Source of the DNA: Hyphomicrobiales bacterium
Lineage (GTDB): Bacteria > Pseudomonadota > Alphaproteobacteria > Rhizobiales > Rhizobiaceae
Assembly: GCA_900469475.1 (NCBI GenBank)
Contig: UBXG01000016.1
Coordinates: forward strand, 133,407-197,406
Reading direction: 5' to 3'
DNA: 64,000 nt
Shown here in pieces: positions 17,113 through 25,103 of the stretch. A program made the translations under genes and the position numbers. Numbering within the stretch: position 1 is the stretch's first letter; each line of letters starts with the position of its first letter. The notes beneath the pieces were generated by a model that did no database searches, was not told the DNA's origin, and saw only the letters and a program-made list of their open reading frames with translations.

Positions 17113-17930
17113 GGCTGGCCCCCTTCTCTGAGTTCCTGTTGGGCCTGACGTCGCCCTGCCCGTCGCGACACGGCGTTTTCCGTGGCTCCGGTGATGGCGC
17201 TGACGAGTTCCTGGTTCGACGTATCAGGATAGAAAATCCCGTTGTTGCGGCCGAGGCGCAGCACGACGATACGGTCGGCAACGGCGCGCACGTCCTCCAT
17301 ATTGTGGCTGATCATGATGACGCCGAGGCCCTTGTCGCGGACGCGCTCGATGAGGTTCAGCACTTCGGCGGTTTGTGCGACACCCAGCGCTGCGGTCGGC
17401 TCGTCGAGCATGATGAGTTTCGGCTCGAGCAGCAGCGAACGCGCGATCGCCACCGTTTGCCGCTGGCCGCCGGAAAGCGATGCGATCGGGATGCGCACGC
17501 TCGGAATGCGCGCTGCGAGCTCATTGAGCAGCGTCCAGGCGCGAACCTCCATGGCGGTTTCATCGAGCTTCAGCGGGCTCAGTTCCCGACCGAGGAAAAT
17601 GTTGGCGACGACATCGAGGTTCTCGCAAAGCGCCAGGTCCTGAAAGACCGTGGCGATACCGAGATCGAGCGCCGTTGCGGGATCGCTGAGGGTCACCTGC
17701 TTGCCGCGGAATGTGATCGTGCCTGCACTCGGTTGATGCACGCCGGCAAGAACCTTGACGAGCGTCGATTTGCCCGCGCCATTGTCGCCGACAAGCGCCA
17801 CGACTTCGCCGGCATGCACATCGAGGTTGATATCCGTCAGTGCCGAGACGGCGCCGAAGTGTTTGGAGACCCCCTTGAGGCTGAGCACAAGCTCGCCGGA
17901 CGGGGCTCTATGATCGGAAGCGTCACTCAT
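17109..17930 (-). CDS. Sugar ABC transporter ATP-binding protein, single-domain CUT2 type
   Basis: This 273-residue ATPase has Walker A GDNGAGKST, signature LSGGQRQ and Walker B LIMLDEPTAAL. Most CUT2 ATPases (RbsA, XylG) are about 500 residues with two fused domains; this one has a single domain, like FrcA of Sinorhizobium, and must work as a homodimer. The start at 17930 has AAGGTGG upstream. It lies between the binding protein and the permease of the same operon. The C-terminal 30 residues are Arg-rich. Confidence 0.92.
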   Translation of the reverse strand: MSDASDHRAPSGELVLSLKGVSKHFGAVSALTDINLDVHAGEVVALVGDNGAGKSTLVKVLAGVHQPSAGTITFRGKQVTLSDPATALDLGIATVFQDLALCENLDVVANIFLGRELSPLKLDETAMEVRAWTLLNELAARIPSVRIPIASLSGGQRQTVAIARSLLLEPKLIMLDEPTAALGVAQTAEVLNLIERVRDKGLGVIMISHNMEDVRAVADRIVVLRLGRNNGIFYPDTSNQELVSAITGATENAVSRRAGRRQAQQELREGGQP

Positions 17931-17975
17931 GACCAGCCACCTTCTCGGGTTGAAATGCAATCGGATGCGTTTTGC

Positions 17976-17999
17976 CTCCGGCCGCCGAAGCGGCCGGAG
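17976..17999 (-). other. Strong stem-loop between binding-protein and ATPase genes
   Basis: CTCCGGCCGC (17976-17985) and GCGGCCGGAG (17990-17999) form a 10-bp GC-rich stem with a 4-base loop, 16 bases past the binding-protein stop. It lacks a downstream T-run on the coding strand. As in the peptide operon at 2137, it probably protects the upstream mRNA segment so the binding protein is over-produced relative to the membrane parts. Confidence 0.65.
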
Positions 18000-18015
18000 A
18001 CTGGGAGGAGCAGCC

Positions 18016-19101
18016 TTAGCTGCCGATACCGAGCTTCTTGCAACCATCGGCATAACGGTCGTTGCAGAGCTGTTCCGGAGTCTGGATCGGCTTGCCGTTG
18101 ACGCTCTTATCGATGATCTCAGCCTTCAGGTTTTCTTGCGTGACCAGGGCCGGCGTGAAGAGCTTGGTCGGCGTGTCGAAGAGCTTCGTGTCGGCCTTCG
18201 GCGTCCCGCCCGAGAGCAGTTCGATCGCGACATTGGCGGCGGCAGCAGCTACAATCTCGCTCGGCTTGGAGATCGTATTATACTGATCGCCGGAAATGAT
18301 GAGCTGCAGGCCGGCGATGGTCGCGTCGTTGCCGGTGACCGGCGGAACAGGATCGAAGCCGGCGGCCTTGAAGGCGGCGACAGCGGCACCACCGGTGCCG
18401 TCATTGGCGGCGACGACACCGAGGATCTTCTTGCCGAAGCGCGTGATCTGGCCGCTTGCCCATTGCTGTGCTTTCGGCGGCGCCCATTCCGGCGTGTCGA
18501 ACTCCGCAAGCACCGGATAGCCGCCGTCGGCCAGACCGGCATGGATGCCCTTCTTGATCAGGCCCGCGGCAGCATCCGTCGGCGAGCCGTTGATCTCGAG
18601 AAGGCCGCCATCGCCAGCCTTCACGCCCTTCGCCTTCAGATGATCGACCAGCGATTTGGCAATCATCTTGCCGATTTCTTCGTTGTTGAAGGAGACATAA
18701 TAGTCGGCAGCGGCCGACGGGATCGGGCGGTCGTAGGCGATGACCTTCACACCCTGGCTTTGCGCGAGCTTCACCAAGGAAGCCGCGGCAGTGGAATCGA
18801 CCGGATCGAGCACGATGGCCTTCGCACCTTGCGAAATTGCCGAATTGAACTGCTGCTGCTGACGCGAAGCATCGCCATTGGCATTCTGGTAGATGACCTT
18901 GCAGCCGGCGCAGAGCTTCTTCATTTCCGCCTGGAAGCCAGGAAAATCATGCTCTTCATAGCGCGTCGAACTCTGGTCGGGCATCAGGAAGGCGACGGTC
19001 GCGTCCGTGACCTTGGCGGATTGCGCGAAGGCAGATGTGCCGGCCAGAAGACCGGCGGCAAGCACGGCTGCGCCGGCGATTTTCAGTGCGAAATGGTTCA
19101 T
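18016..19101 (-). CDS. Sugar ABC transporter substrate-binding protein (XylF-like)
   Basis: This 361-residue periplasmic binding protein has a classical Sec signal (MNHFALKIAGAAVLAAGLL, cleavage near AFA-Q). The mature part is a type I periplasmic fold of the XylF/RbsB class: VAFLMPDQSSTRYEEHD near the start, AIVLDPVDSTAAASLV, and the ligand-lobe VAANDGTGGAAVAAF. It delivers a pentose or pentitol to the CUT2 permease. Ribosome site GGAG precedes ATG 19101. It is the first structural gene of the leftward operon, 204 bases after the AraC regulator. Confidence 0.93.
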   Translation of the reverse strand: MNHFALKIAGAAVLAAGLLAGTSAFAQSAKVTDATVAFLMPDQSSTRYEEHDFPGFQAEMKKLCAGCKVIYQNANGDASRQQQQFNSAISQGAKAIVLDPVDSTAAASLVKLAQSQGVKVIAYDRPIPSAAADYYVSFNNEEIGKMIAKSLVDHLKAKGVKAGDGGLLEINGSPTDAAAGLIKKGIHAGLADGGYPVLAEFDTPEWAPPKAQQWASGQITRFGKKILGVVAANDGTGGAAVAAFKAAGFDPVPPVTGNDATIAGLQLIISGDQYNTISKPSEIVAAAAANVAIELLSGGTPKADTKLFDTPTKLFTPALVTQENLKAEIIDKSVNGKPIQTPEQLCNDRYADGCKKLGIGS

Positions 19102-19305
19102 TGGAATTTCTCCGTTCCAAATGGTAATGGTTTCCCTCGATCATCGCGGCTATCCGCACGCGATGCTCTTGTTTGGTTGTCCGCAAACAACGGCCATCGG
19201 GCCGACGCAGCGGTAATTTCGGACAAGCCTTCTCCTTCGGACGGCAAAAATGCCTGCCCGTTCGCTTGCCCTGAATTTTGTCTCTCCTCCCTGTCCTCCC
19301 TTTTG

Positions 19306-20190
19306 TTAGGCGGCCTCCACCGCGCGTGCGTGCTGTGCCAAGAGCGATCTGAACCGGGAGGGCGCCATGCCCTTCAGATCCAGAAAACGCCGATTGAAGT
19401 TCGAAATATTGTTGAAGCCTGCGGCAAAACAGATGTCGGTGATCGTCATGTCGGCTTTGCTCATCAAGAGATGGCAGGCGAAGTTGATGCGCAGCCGATT
19501 GACATATTGCACGAGCGCCATGCCGGTATGGCGGCGGAAGCTGCGCGAAAAGGCGCTCGGGCTCTGGCCGGTCAATTCGGCAAGATCGCACTCGCTGAAC
19601 GGCTCGGTCAGATGCGCATTGATGTAAGCCAGCGCCTGGTTGACACCCGCCGACATGAAGCCGGATGGGTCCGGCTGATAGCCGGCGCTGGCAAGCGTGC
19701 GCGTGCCTTCAGCGCGGCTCATGGCGTCGAGAATATTCATGAAGAGTTCGACGCGGCGGATGCCTGATGCCTCGACCAGTTCGCCAAGGATCGGGCCTAC
19801 GATGACAGCCGTCTCAGGCGTGAAGAGCGCACCGCGGCGGCTCGTTTCAAGAATACCTGCGCAGGCCGACAGCTCCGGAAAGACTTTACTGGCATCGGCA
19901 AAGAAGGATTCGGAAAATTGCAGCACGCGGCAGCGCAGCGGTAAGGTGACGCCAACTGGAACGTCGCTCACCCAATTATGCGGCAGGTTCGGCCCCGTCA
20001 GCACGAGATTGCCCGGCTCGAACTCACCGATGAAGTCGCCGATGAAATATTGGCCCGTCGTCGCGACGACGTGATGGATTTCATATTCGGGATGGAAATG
20101 CCAGCGAACCGTGCGGTAGGGATAACCGTGTTCCCACGCCTTGAAGGATTCTCCGCTCCCGATCGCGACCACTTCCAAATCGGGGTTCAT
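19306..20190 (-). CDS. AraC-family transcriptional regulator with N-terminal cupin sensor
   Basis: This 294-residue regulator has an N-terminal cupin-like sensing region (WHFHPEYEIHHVVATTGQY) and a C-terminal AraC domain with two helix-turn-helix units (SECDLAELTGQSPSAFSRSF and ITDICFAAGFNNISNFNRRF). ATG 20190 is preceded by AAGGAGG at 8 bases, which decides the start. It is transcribed in the same direction as the polyol transporter operon just downstream, so it is the natural candidate for an activator induced by the imported polyol. Confidence 0.92.
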   Translation of the reverse strand: MNPDLEVVAIGSGESFKAWEHGYPYRTVRWHFHPEYEIHHVVATTGQYFIGDFIGEFEPGNLVLTGPNLPHNWVSDVPVGVTLPLRCRVLQFSESFFADASKVFPELSACAGILETSRRGALFTPETAVIVGPILGELVEASGIRRVELFMNILDAMSRAEGTRTLASAGYQPDPSGFMSAGVNQALAYINAHLTEPFSECDLAELTGQSPSAFSRSFRRHTGMALVQYVNRLRINFACHLLMSKADMTITDICFAAGFNNISNFNRRFLDLKGMAPSRFRSLLAQHARAVEAA

Positions 20191-20364
20191 CGGCAAGCCT
20201 CCTTTCCATCCGTCCGTATTGCAACGGTTGCGGCGCCTCCTCCCAGAGGCCATCACGTCTTCTATGTGGTAAACCTACCCCTCATAAGCGCCTGCCGCTA
20301 CTACGCCTTGTACGCTCGACTGATACTTTTTTGACTTGAAGGGTGACCTATCTGGCGAAATGTG

Positions 20365-20412
20365 CAGTGCGGCATAGGCACTGCGATGCCGAAGGGTCGA
20401 TATCCGGCATCG
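20365..20412. terminator. Two adjacent stem-loops in the 20191-20480 gap
   Basis: CAGTGC (20365-20370) pairs with GCACTG (20378-20383), and immediately after it CGATGCCG (20384-20391) pairs with CGGCATCG (20405-20412). They lie downstream of the small leftward gene at 20481-20588 and upstream of the AraC gene. A terminator or a structured leader is possible; nothing else is evident in this 290-base gap. Confidence 0.35.
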
Positions 20413-20480
20413 AGAGCCGAGAATTTCGCTTTGATCCGAGGCGTCAAGGGGGCGTTCGGCGGGCGCTTGCGATCCGCTCG

Positions 20481-20588
20481 TTATTTCTGCTTCCCTTGAT
20501 CGTGATGCCACTTGATGGCGAAGAACATGCCCGTGCCTAGGACGAGAACCTTGAACAGAATGAAGACTATAGGGAACCAATCCCACAT
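20481..20588 (-). CDS. Small single-pass membrane protein, 35 residues
   Basis: This short frame encodes MWDWFPIVFILFKVLVLGTG followed by MFFAIKWHHDQGKQK: an uninterrupted hydrophobic helix with aromatic residues at the membrane edge and a positively charged tail, as in real small membrane proteins. The stop is TAA. The ribosome site is weak. Similar short proteins occur in rhizobia as I recall, without known function. It lies 87 bases past the DUF983 gene stop on the same strand and may share its transcript. Confidence 0.55.
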   Translation of the reverse strand: MWDWFPIVFILFKVLVLGTGMFFAIKWHHDQGKQK

Positions 20589-20675
20589 TTCGGATATTTC
20601 CAGACTAATTGACACTACTTATCATGAGGAGCACCACCTCGAGACGGTCATCAATTCGAGATGAGGCCCACAGAC

Positions 20676-21080
20676 TTAGCTCGCTGAGTGCGGCGTCTCG
20701 GTTGCCGGCAGGCGGACGAGCTTGCCTTCCTCGGCCTTATAAAAATACTGACTGGCGACAAGCCAGCCCTTGAGCGGGCGTAGAGGTGGGATGCAGGTCG
20801 CCAGCATGAAGGGGCCAGTCAACAGAAACTGCACCCAGACCGGAGCGGAGAAGGCCACCTCCAGCCAGACGCCGAGAAGAACGCTCGGGATACAGGCGAA
20901 ACAGATGACGAAAAATGCCGGGCCGTCGGCCGGATCGGCAAAGGAATAGTCAAGCCCACACGCCTCGCATCGTTTGCGCAGGGTCAGAAATCCATCGAAC
21001 ATGCGCCCCTGACCGCAGCGCGGGCAGCGGCACCGGAGACCAGTCTGCAATGGGCTCAGTGGGGGATAGTCAATATCCAT
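20676..21080 (-). CDS. DUF983 family membrane protein
   Basis: This 134-residue protein has a zinc-ribbon-like N-terminus with two Cys pairs (CRCPRCGQGRMF and CEACGLDYSFADPADGPAFF) followed by two transmembrane helices, which is the layout of the DUF983 family common in alphaproteobacteria. The family has no settled function. It is divergent from the universal stress protein gene at 21413. The start has a usable ribosome site (AGGAGTAATGTC region). Confidence 0.9.
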   Translation of the reverse strand: MDIDYPPLSPLQTGLRCRCPRCGQGRMFDGFLTLRKRCEACGLDYSFADPADGPAFFVICFACIPSVLLGVWLEVAFSAPVWVQFLLTGPFMLATCIPPLRPLKGWLVASQYFYKAEEGKLVRLPATETPHSAS

Positions 21081-21412
21081 GACATTACTCCTGATTCAGT
21101 CTCTCAAGTGAATGCAATCAATTAGTAAATTGCATGCATACAATATATGTATAATGAATGGAATGATCGAGTCCAGTTGTCAGAATGACGCAGCTGCTTC
21201 CGCGCAAGACGGGATAAACCGACGCCACATGGCGACGGAGCGAGCAGATATGCATGGTTTGGTTTGCATCATGGCAGCAGCGAGACTTGACGAATCCCGC
21301 CATTATCGATGTGCTGAATATTCGTATGCTCGCCGTGCTCGTCGCAAGTTTAACCGGACAGATGCCAGTGACGCCAAGAACGACTGCGGCCAGGGCGTTT
21401 TGGGAGAATGCA
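21081..21412. other. 332-base divergent intergenic region, no gene seen
   Basis: This region separates the divergent DUF983 and universal stress genes. A frame of about 100 codons crosses it but has poor composition and no ribosome site. AT-rich dyads occur near 21128-21160 (TTGCATGCAT). No convincing FNR/FixK box with both half-sites was found. Confidence 0.5.
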
Positions 21413-21871
21413 ATGTATAACAATATCATTTGCGCCATTGGGCTCGGCTCACGCGAACGCGCCGAGCGCCTGTTGCGCACATCCCACGCACTACTGTCTC
21501 CGGACGGCGAATTGACGGTCGCTCACGTTATCGAGCGCTTCCTCTCGGGGCGGGAAAGCCCGGACGAATGGGCTGTCTCAACGATCACGGAAGCCGAGGA
21601 AAAGCTCAATGCCTTGTGCAGGCGTCTCGGCATTACCGCGACCATCGATGTGCGCATGGGCACGGCATCGACGACGCTGCTGACCATCGCCAAGGAGAAG
21701 AAGGCCGATCTGATTATCCTCGCAACGCATACGTCCGATATCATCGATCGCATTTTCGGTTCGACGGTCGAATACGTCATCCGCCATGCGGAATGCTCCG
21801 TCCTTGTCGAGCGAGCCGACAAATCGCATGAGGATATTGTTGGGAAAGCGGATACGGCGAAGAAGGCATAA
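21413..21871 (+). CDS. Universal stress protein (UspA family)
   Basis: This is a 152-residue single Usp domain. The N-terminal strand MYNNIICAIGLGSRERAERL and the C-terminal FGSTVEYVIRHAECSVLV are diagnostic. The usual ATP-binding G-2x-G-9x-G(S/T) motif is only half present (ATHTSDIIDRIFGST keeps the last GS but not the first two glycines), so nucleotide binding is doubtful. ATG 21413 follows GGGAG at 6 bases; upstream in-frame codons from 21254 lack support. Confidence 0.88.
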   Translation: MYNNIICAIGLGSRERAERLLRTSHALLSPDGELTVAHVIERFLSGRESPDEWAVSTITEAEEKLNALCRRLGITATIDVRMGTASTTLLTIAKEKKADLIILATHTSDIIDRIFGSTVEYVIRHAECSVLVERADKSHEDIVGKADTAKKA

Positions 21872-21989
21872 CGCTCCCTCGGAGTGGCCTTTCATGCTGG
21901 GTTCTCTGCGAATATAGCGCGGTTACGGTTTGCGCTGCCCCGTGGTGATGCTACATAGCCGCTCCGACCTCAAATCCAAGACGAGATGA

Positions 21990-23246
21990 ATGACTGAATC
22001 CGCCATCACCTGGAGCATCGCCGGCCTGACCGCCCTCGGTGTCGTTACACGCCCATTCCGATGGCCGGAAGCAATCTGGGCTGTTCTCGGCGCAGCGCTT
22101 CTCGTTGCGCTTCGGCTCATCGGTCCAGCCGAGGTATGGACAGGCATATCCAAAGGGTTCGATGTCTATCTCTTCCTGATCGGCATGATGCTTTTGTCGG
22201 AGCTCGCACGGCGCGAAGGGCTCTTCGACTGGGTGGCGGCGATCGCCACCGCGCATGCCAAGGGCTCTCCCCGCCGGCTGTTCGTGGTCGTCTATGTCGT
22301 CGGCGTGGTCGTAACGGTCTTTCTGTCGAATGACGCAACCGCCGTCGTACTCACGCCGGCCGTCTACGCAGCCTGCCGTGCGGCGCGGGTGAAGGACTCC
22401 ATGCCATATCTGCTGGTCTGCGCCTTCATCGCCAATGCCGCGAGCTTCGTGCTGCCGATCTCCAATCCGGCCAATCTGGTGATCTTCGCTGGCGGCGAGA
22501 TGCCACCCCTGTCGCGCTGGATGCAGACCTTCCTGCTGCCATCCATCGTGTCGATCATCGTCACCTTCGCCTGCCTCTACTGGACGCAGCGCCATGCACT
22601 GGCGGAAGACACGATCGCCCGCGAGGTTGGCCAGCCCGCCCTTTCCCATAGCGCCAAACTGGCAGGATGGGGACTGATAGTCACCGCCCTCGTTTTAATC
22701 GTGGCGTCGGCCGTGAATGTCGATCTCGGCATCCCGACATTTATCGCGGGCCTCCTCACAACCGTCATCGTTCTCGCCCTTACCCGGCAAAGTCCACTGG
22801 AGACGGTTCGCGGCATCAGCTGGAGCGTAATACCTCTGGTTGCGGGTCTTTTCGTGATCGTCGAGGCGGTCAACCACACCGGGCTCACCGCCCTCCTGTC
22901 CGAAAAGCTGGCGTTGCTGGCGGCTCAGTCGCAAGCACAGGCGGTCGGCGCTGCCGGGCTTTCGGTTGCGATCGTCTCTAATCTGGTCAACAATTTGCCG
23001 GCCGGTCTTTTCGCCGGCAGCGCCGTACAGGCAGCCCATGTCCCTGATTCCATTGCCGGCGCCGTGCTGATCGGCGTCGATCTCGGCCCCAACCTCTCCG
23101 TTACCGGCTCGCTTGCCACGATTCTCTGGCTTGCCGCCCTTCGCCGCGAAGGGCTGCATATGGGAGCGCTGGCCTTTCTGAGGATCGGCGCTCTCGTGAT
23201 GTTTCCGGCTTTGATCCTCTCGCTGGCCGCCCTCGCACTGATCTGA
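21990..23246 (+). CDS. ArsB-like / SLC13-type membrane permease
   Basis: This 418-residue protein has about eleven hydrophobic segments and belongs to the ArsB/NhaD ion-transporter superfamily. FLSNDATAVVLTPAVYA and VLPISNPANLVIFAGG are the paired signature helices, with a second set at SNLVNNLPAGLFAGSA and LGPNLSVTGSLATILW. ArsB proteins expel arsenite or antimonite; here no arsR or arsC lies next to it, so the ion is uncertain. It is followed 56 bases later by a TetR gene on the same strand. Confidence 0.85.
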   Translation: MTESAITWSIAGLTALGVVTRPFRWPEAIWAVLGAALLVALRLIGPAEVWTGISKGFDVYLFLIGMMLLSELARREGLFDWVAAIATAHAKGSPRRLFVVVYVVGVVVTVFLSNDATAVVLTPAVYAACRAARVKDSMPYLLVCAFIANAASFVLPISNPANLVIFAGGEMPPLSRWMQTFLLPSIVSIIVTFACLYWTQRHALAEDTIAREVGQPALSHSAKLAGWGLIVTALVLIVASAVNVDLGIPTFIAGLLTTVIVLALTRQSPLETVRGISWSVIPLVAGLFVIVEAVNHTGLTALLSEKLALLAAQSQAQAVGAAGLSVAIVSNLVNNLPAGLFAGSAVQAAHVPDSIAGAVLIGVDLGPNLSVTGSLATILWLAALRREGLHMGALAFLRIGALVMFPALILSLAALALI

Positions 23247-23302
23247 CTGCGAACAACATCGAGTTTATAGACGACCGGTCGATTATTTGTTACGGACCGC
23301 TC

Positions 23303-23905
23303 ATGATGACGAAGAAGAAATCGGAGCTGACTCGCAGCCATATTCTCGCAATCGGGCGGGAACTGGTGCTGCGCAAGGGTTTCGGAGGCGTGGGCCTGAA
23401 GGAGCTGCTCGAGCAGAGTGCCGTGCCGAAAGGCTCATTCTATTATTATTTCGCATCCAAAGAGGCCTTCGGCTGCGCCCTGCTGAAGCAATATTGCTCC
23501 GACTACGCGGAGCGGCTCGACGCGCTCTTCGGCTGGAAAGGCAATGGCCGCCAGCGGTTGATGCTCTATTGGAATGCCTGGCTTTCCGACGGCAATACGG
23601 CCAGCCTCGCCGACCGGTGCCTTGTCGTGAAGCTTGCCGCCGAGATCTCCGATCTCTCGGACAATATGCGCGTGATCCTCCTCGGCGGTGTCGAGGACCT
23701 CATTCGTCGCATCACCAACACAATCACCGAGGGACGCGAGGACGGTTCGATTTCGCCATCCTGCATCCCGGAAAAGACGGCTCGTTCGCTCTATAGCCTA
23801 TGGCTCGGGGCGGCAATCCTGGCGAAGCTAGGAAAAGACAAGACACCGCTCGACCAGGCCATGCTTGCCACTGAGCAAGCCCTTTTGGCACCCGGCGGCC
23901 TTTGA
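23303..23905 (+). CDS. TetR/AcrR-family transcriptional regulator
   Basis: This 200-residue regulator has an N-terminal TetR DNA-binding domain (ILAIGRELVLRKGFGGVGLK followed by KGSFYYYFASKEAFG, residues about 13-56) and a helical ligand-binding C-terminus of the AcuR/NemR sort. Two adjacent ATG codons (23303, 23306) are possible starts. It probably represses the reductase gene 41 bases downstream, as is usual for TetR-MDR pairs. Confidence 0.9.
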   Translation: MMTKKKSELTRSHILAIGRELVLRKGFGGVGLKELLEQSAVPKGSFYYYFASKEAFGCALLKQYCSDYAERLDALFGWKGNGRQRLMLYWNAWLSDGNTASLADRCLVVKLAAEISDLSDNMRVILLGGVEDLIRRITNTITEGREDGSISPSCIPEKTARSLYSLWLGAAILAKLGKDKTPLDQAMLATEQALLAPGGL

Positions 23906-23946
23906 TCCAAAGCAGGACCAGTATGTCAACACACAAGGAAAATACA

Positions 23947-24927
23947 ATGCGCAGTGCCATCCACGATGTCTTTGGCGATCCGGCTTCGGTCCTTTATTTG
24001 GCCGACATGCCGCTGCCGGAGCCTGCCGCCGGAGACGTGCGCATTCGCACCATTCTCTCCCCCATCCACAATCATGACCTTTGGACCGTGCGCGGCGCCT
24101 ATGGCTACAAACCGGTTTTGCCTGCCATTGGCGGCAGCGAGGCGGTCGGCTTTGTCGATGCCGTCGGGCCTGACGTCGACAAGGCGCTGATCGGCAAGCG
24201 CGTCGTTGCAGCCGGCGTCCATGGCACTTGGGCAGAGCAATTCACGGCGCCAGCAGCAAGCCTTGTTCCGGTGCCTGACGTGATCTCCGACGAGGCCGCA
24301 GCGCAGCTGATCGCCATGCCGTTCAGCGCTATCTCACTTTTGGAATTCCTCAATGTCGAGCGCGGCGACTGGATCATCCAGAACGCGGCGAATGGTGCTG
24401 TCGGCAAGACGCTTGCCATGCTGGCACATAGCCGCGGCATACACATGATCAATCTCGTTCGGCGAGATGGTGGAATTGATGAGCTATCCGCATTTGGTAT
24501 CGGCAATGCCGTCTCGACCGCGGCGCCAGATTGGAAGGCGAAGGTGCGCGCCATGATCGGCGACGCGCCGATCCGTGCCGCAGTCGATTCCGTCGGTGGT
24601 GTTGCGAGCAACGACCTGGCAGACCTGCTGGGCGAAAACGGCCTGCTGGTTTCCTTCGGCACTGCTGCCGGCAAGCCGATGCAGATCGCCTCGAGGGCCG
24701 TCATCTTCAAGCAGCTCACGATCAAGGGCTTCTGGGGCATCAAGATCAGCGCCGCCATGCCGGCGGAAGAGCGGCGGCGGCTGATCAGCGAACTCATCAC
24801 ACGCGTCGCCTCAGGCGAAGTCAAGTTGCCCGTGGAGGCAGCCTACGACATCACCGAGATCTCGGAAGCTGTGAAATCATCGCTGGCGCCCGGCAAGACC
24901 GGCAAGGTTCTGCTCAAACTACTATAG
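23947..24927 (+). CDS. Zinc-less medium-chain dehydrogenase/reductase (enoyl reductase or quinone oxidoreductase-like)
   Basis: This 326-residue MDR protein has the GroES-like N-domain with YGYKPVLPAIGGSEAVGFV and a Rossmann domain with WIIQNAANGAVGKTLAMLA. The FKQLTIKGFWGIK segment resembles trans-2-enoyl thioester reductases. The Cys/His ligands for catalytic zinc are absent, so it reduces C=C or quinone bonds using NADPH. ATG 23947 has AAGGAAAA 8 bases upstream; ATG 23923 is a possible alternative. It lies downstream of its likely TetR regulator. Confidence 0.87.
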   Translation: MRSAIHDVFGDPASVLYLADMPLPEPAAGDVRIRTILSPIHNHDLWTVRGAYGYKPVLPAIGGSEAVGFVDAVGPDVDKALIGKRVVAAGVHGTWAEQFTAPAASLVPVPDVISDEAAAQLIAMPFSAISLLEFLNVERGDWIIQNAANGAVGKTLAMLAHSRGIHMINLVRRDGGIDELSAFGIGNAVSTAAPDWKAKVRAMIGDAPIRAAVDSVGGVASNDLADLLGENGLLVSFGTAAGKPMQIASRAVIFKQLTIKGFWGIKISAAMPAEERRRLISELITRVASGEVKLPVEAAYDITEISEAVKSSLAPGKTGKVLLKLL

Positions 24928-24946
24928 GTTTTCTAGGCCTTGGCGT

Positions 24947-24975
24947 AGCCGCCGCCGCAGGGAGCTGGGGCGGCT
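24947..24975 (+). terminator. Possible stem-loop after the reductase gene
   Basis: AGCCGCC (24947-24953) pairs with GGCGGCT (24969-24975) with a 15-base loop, 20 bases after the stop. No T-run follows. It may end transcription before the metal-regulated promoter at 25043. Confidence 0.35.
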
Positions 24976-25042
24976 TCGTGGCACGCGGCTAGATCGATTG
25001 CAGCGCCTGCGAACGATTACGCAAAAATTCGCGGAATTGCTC

Positions 25043-25073
25043 TTGTCCCTCTAGTTACTAGAGGATGTAGCGA
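25043..25073 (+). promoter_or_regulatory. MerR-type (CadR/PbrR-like) promoter with long spacer and dyad operator
   Basis: A -35-like TTGTCC (25043-25048) and a -10-like TAGCGA (25068-25073) are separated by 19 bases, longer than the usual 17. The spacer holds a 17-bp dyad CCTCTAGTTACTAGAGG (25048-25064: 7-bp arms, 3-base centre). This overlong spacer with a central dyad is the hallmark of promoters untwisted by MerR-family regulators, and the dyad is close to the CadR/PbrR operator type. It sits 30 bases before the metal-ATPase start. Confidence 0.8.
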
Positions 25074-25103
25074 TGGTTCCAAGATAAAATCTGGAACCGA
25101 AAC

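Noticed and set aside
19101..19120. Dyad TTGGAA / TTCCAA at the sugar-binding protein start
   Set aside because: It overlaps the ribosome site and start codon and has only 6-bp arms; not strong enough to call an operator.
17929..19767. Long rightward open frame of 612 codons
   Set aside because: It is antisense to the sugar-binding protein and AraC genes, which have clear families; its composition is that of a GC-rich shadow frame.
21112..21420. Possible 102-residue protein between DUF983 and the universal stress gene
   Set aside because: No ribosome site, odd composition and overlap with the true universal stress start.
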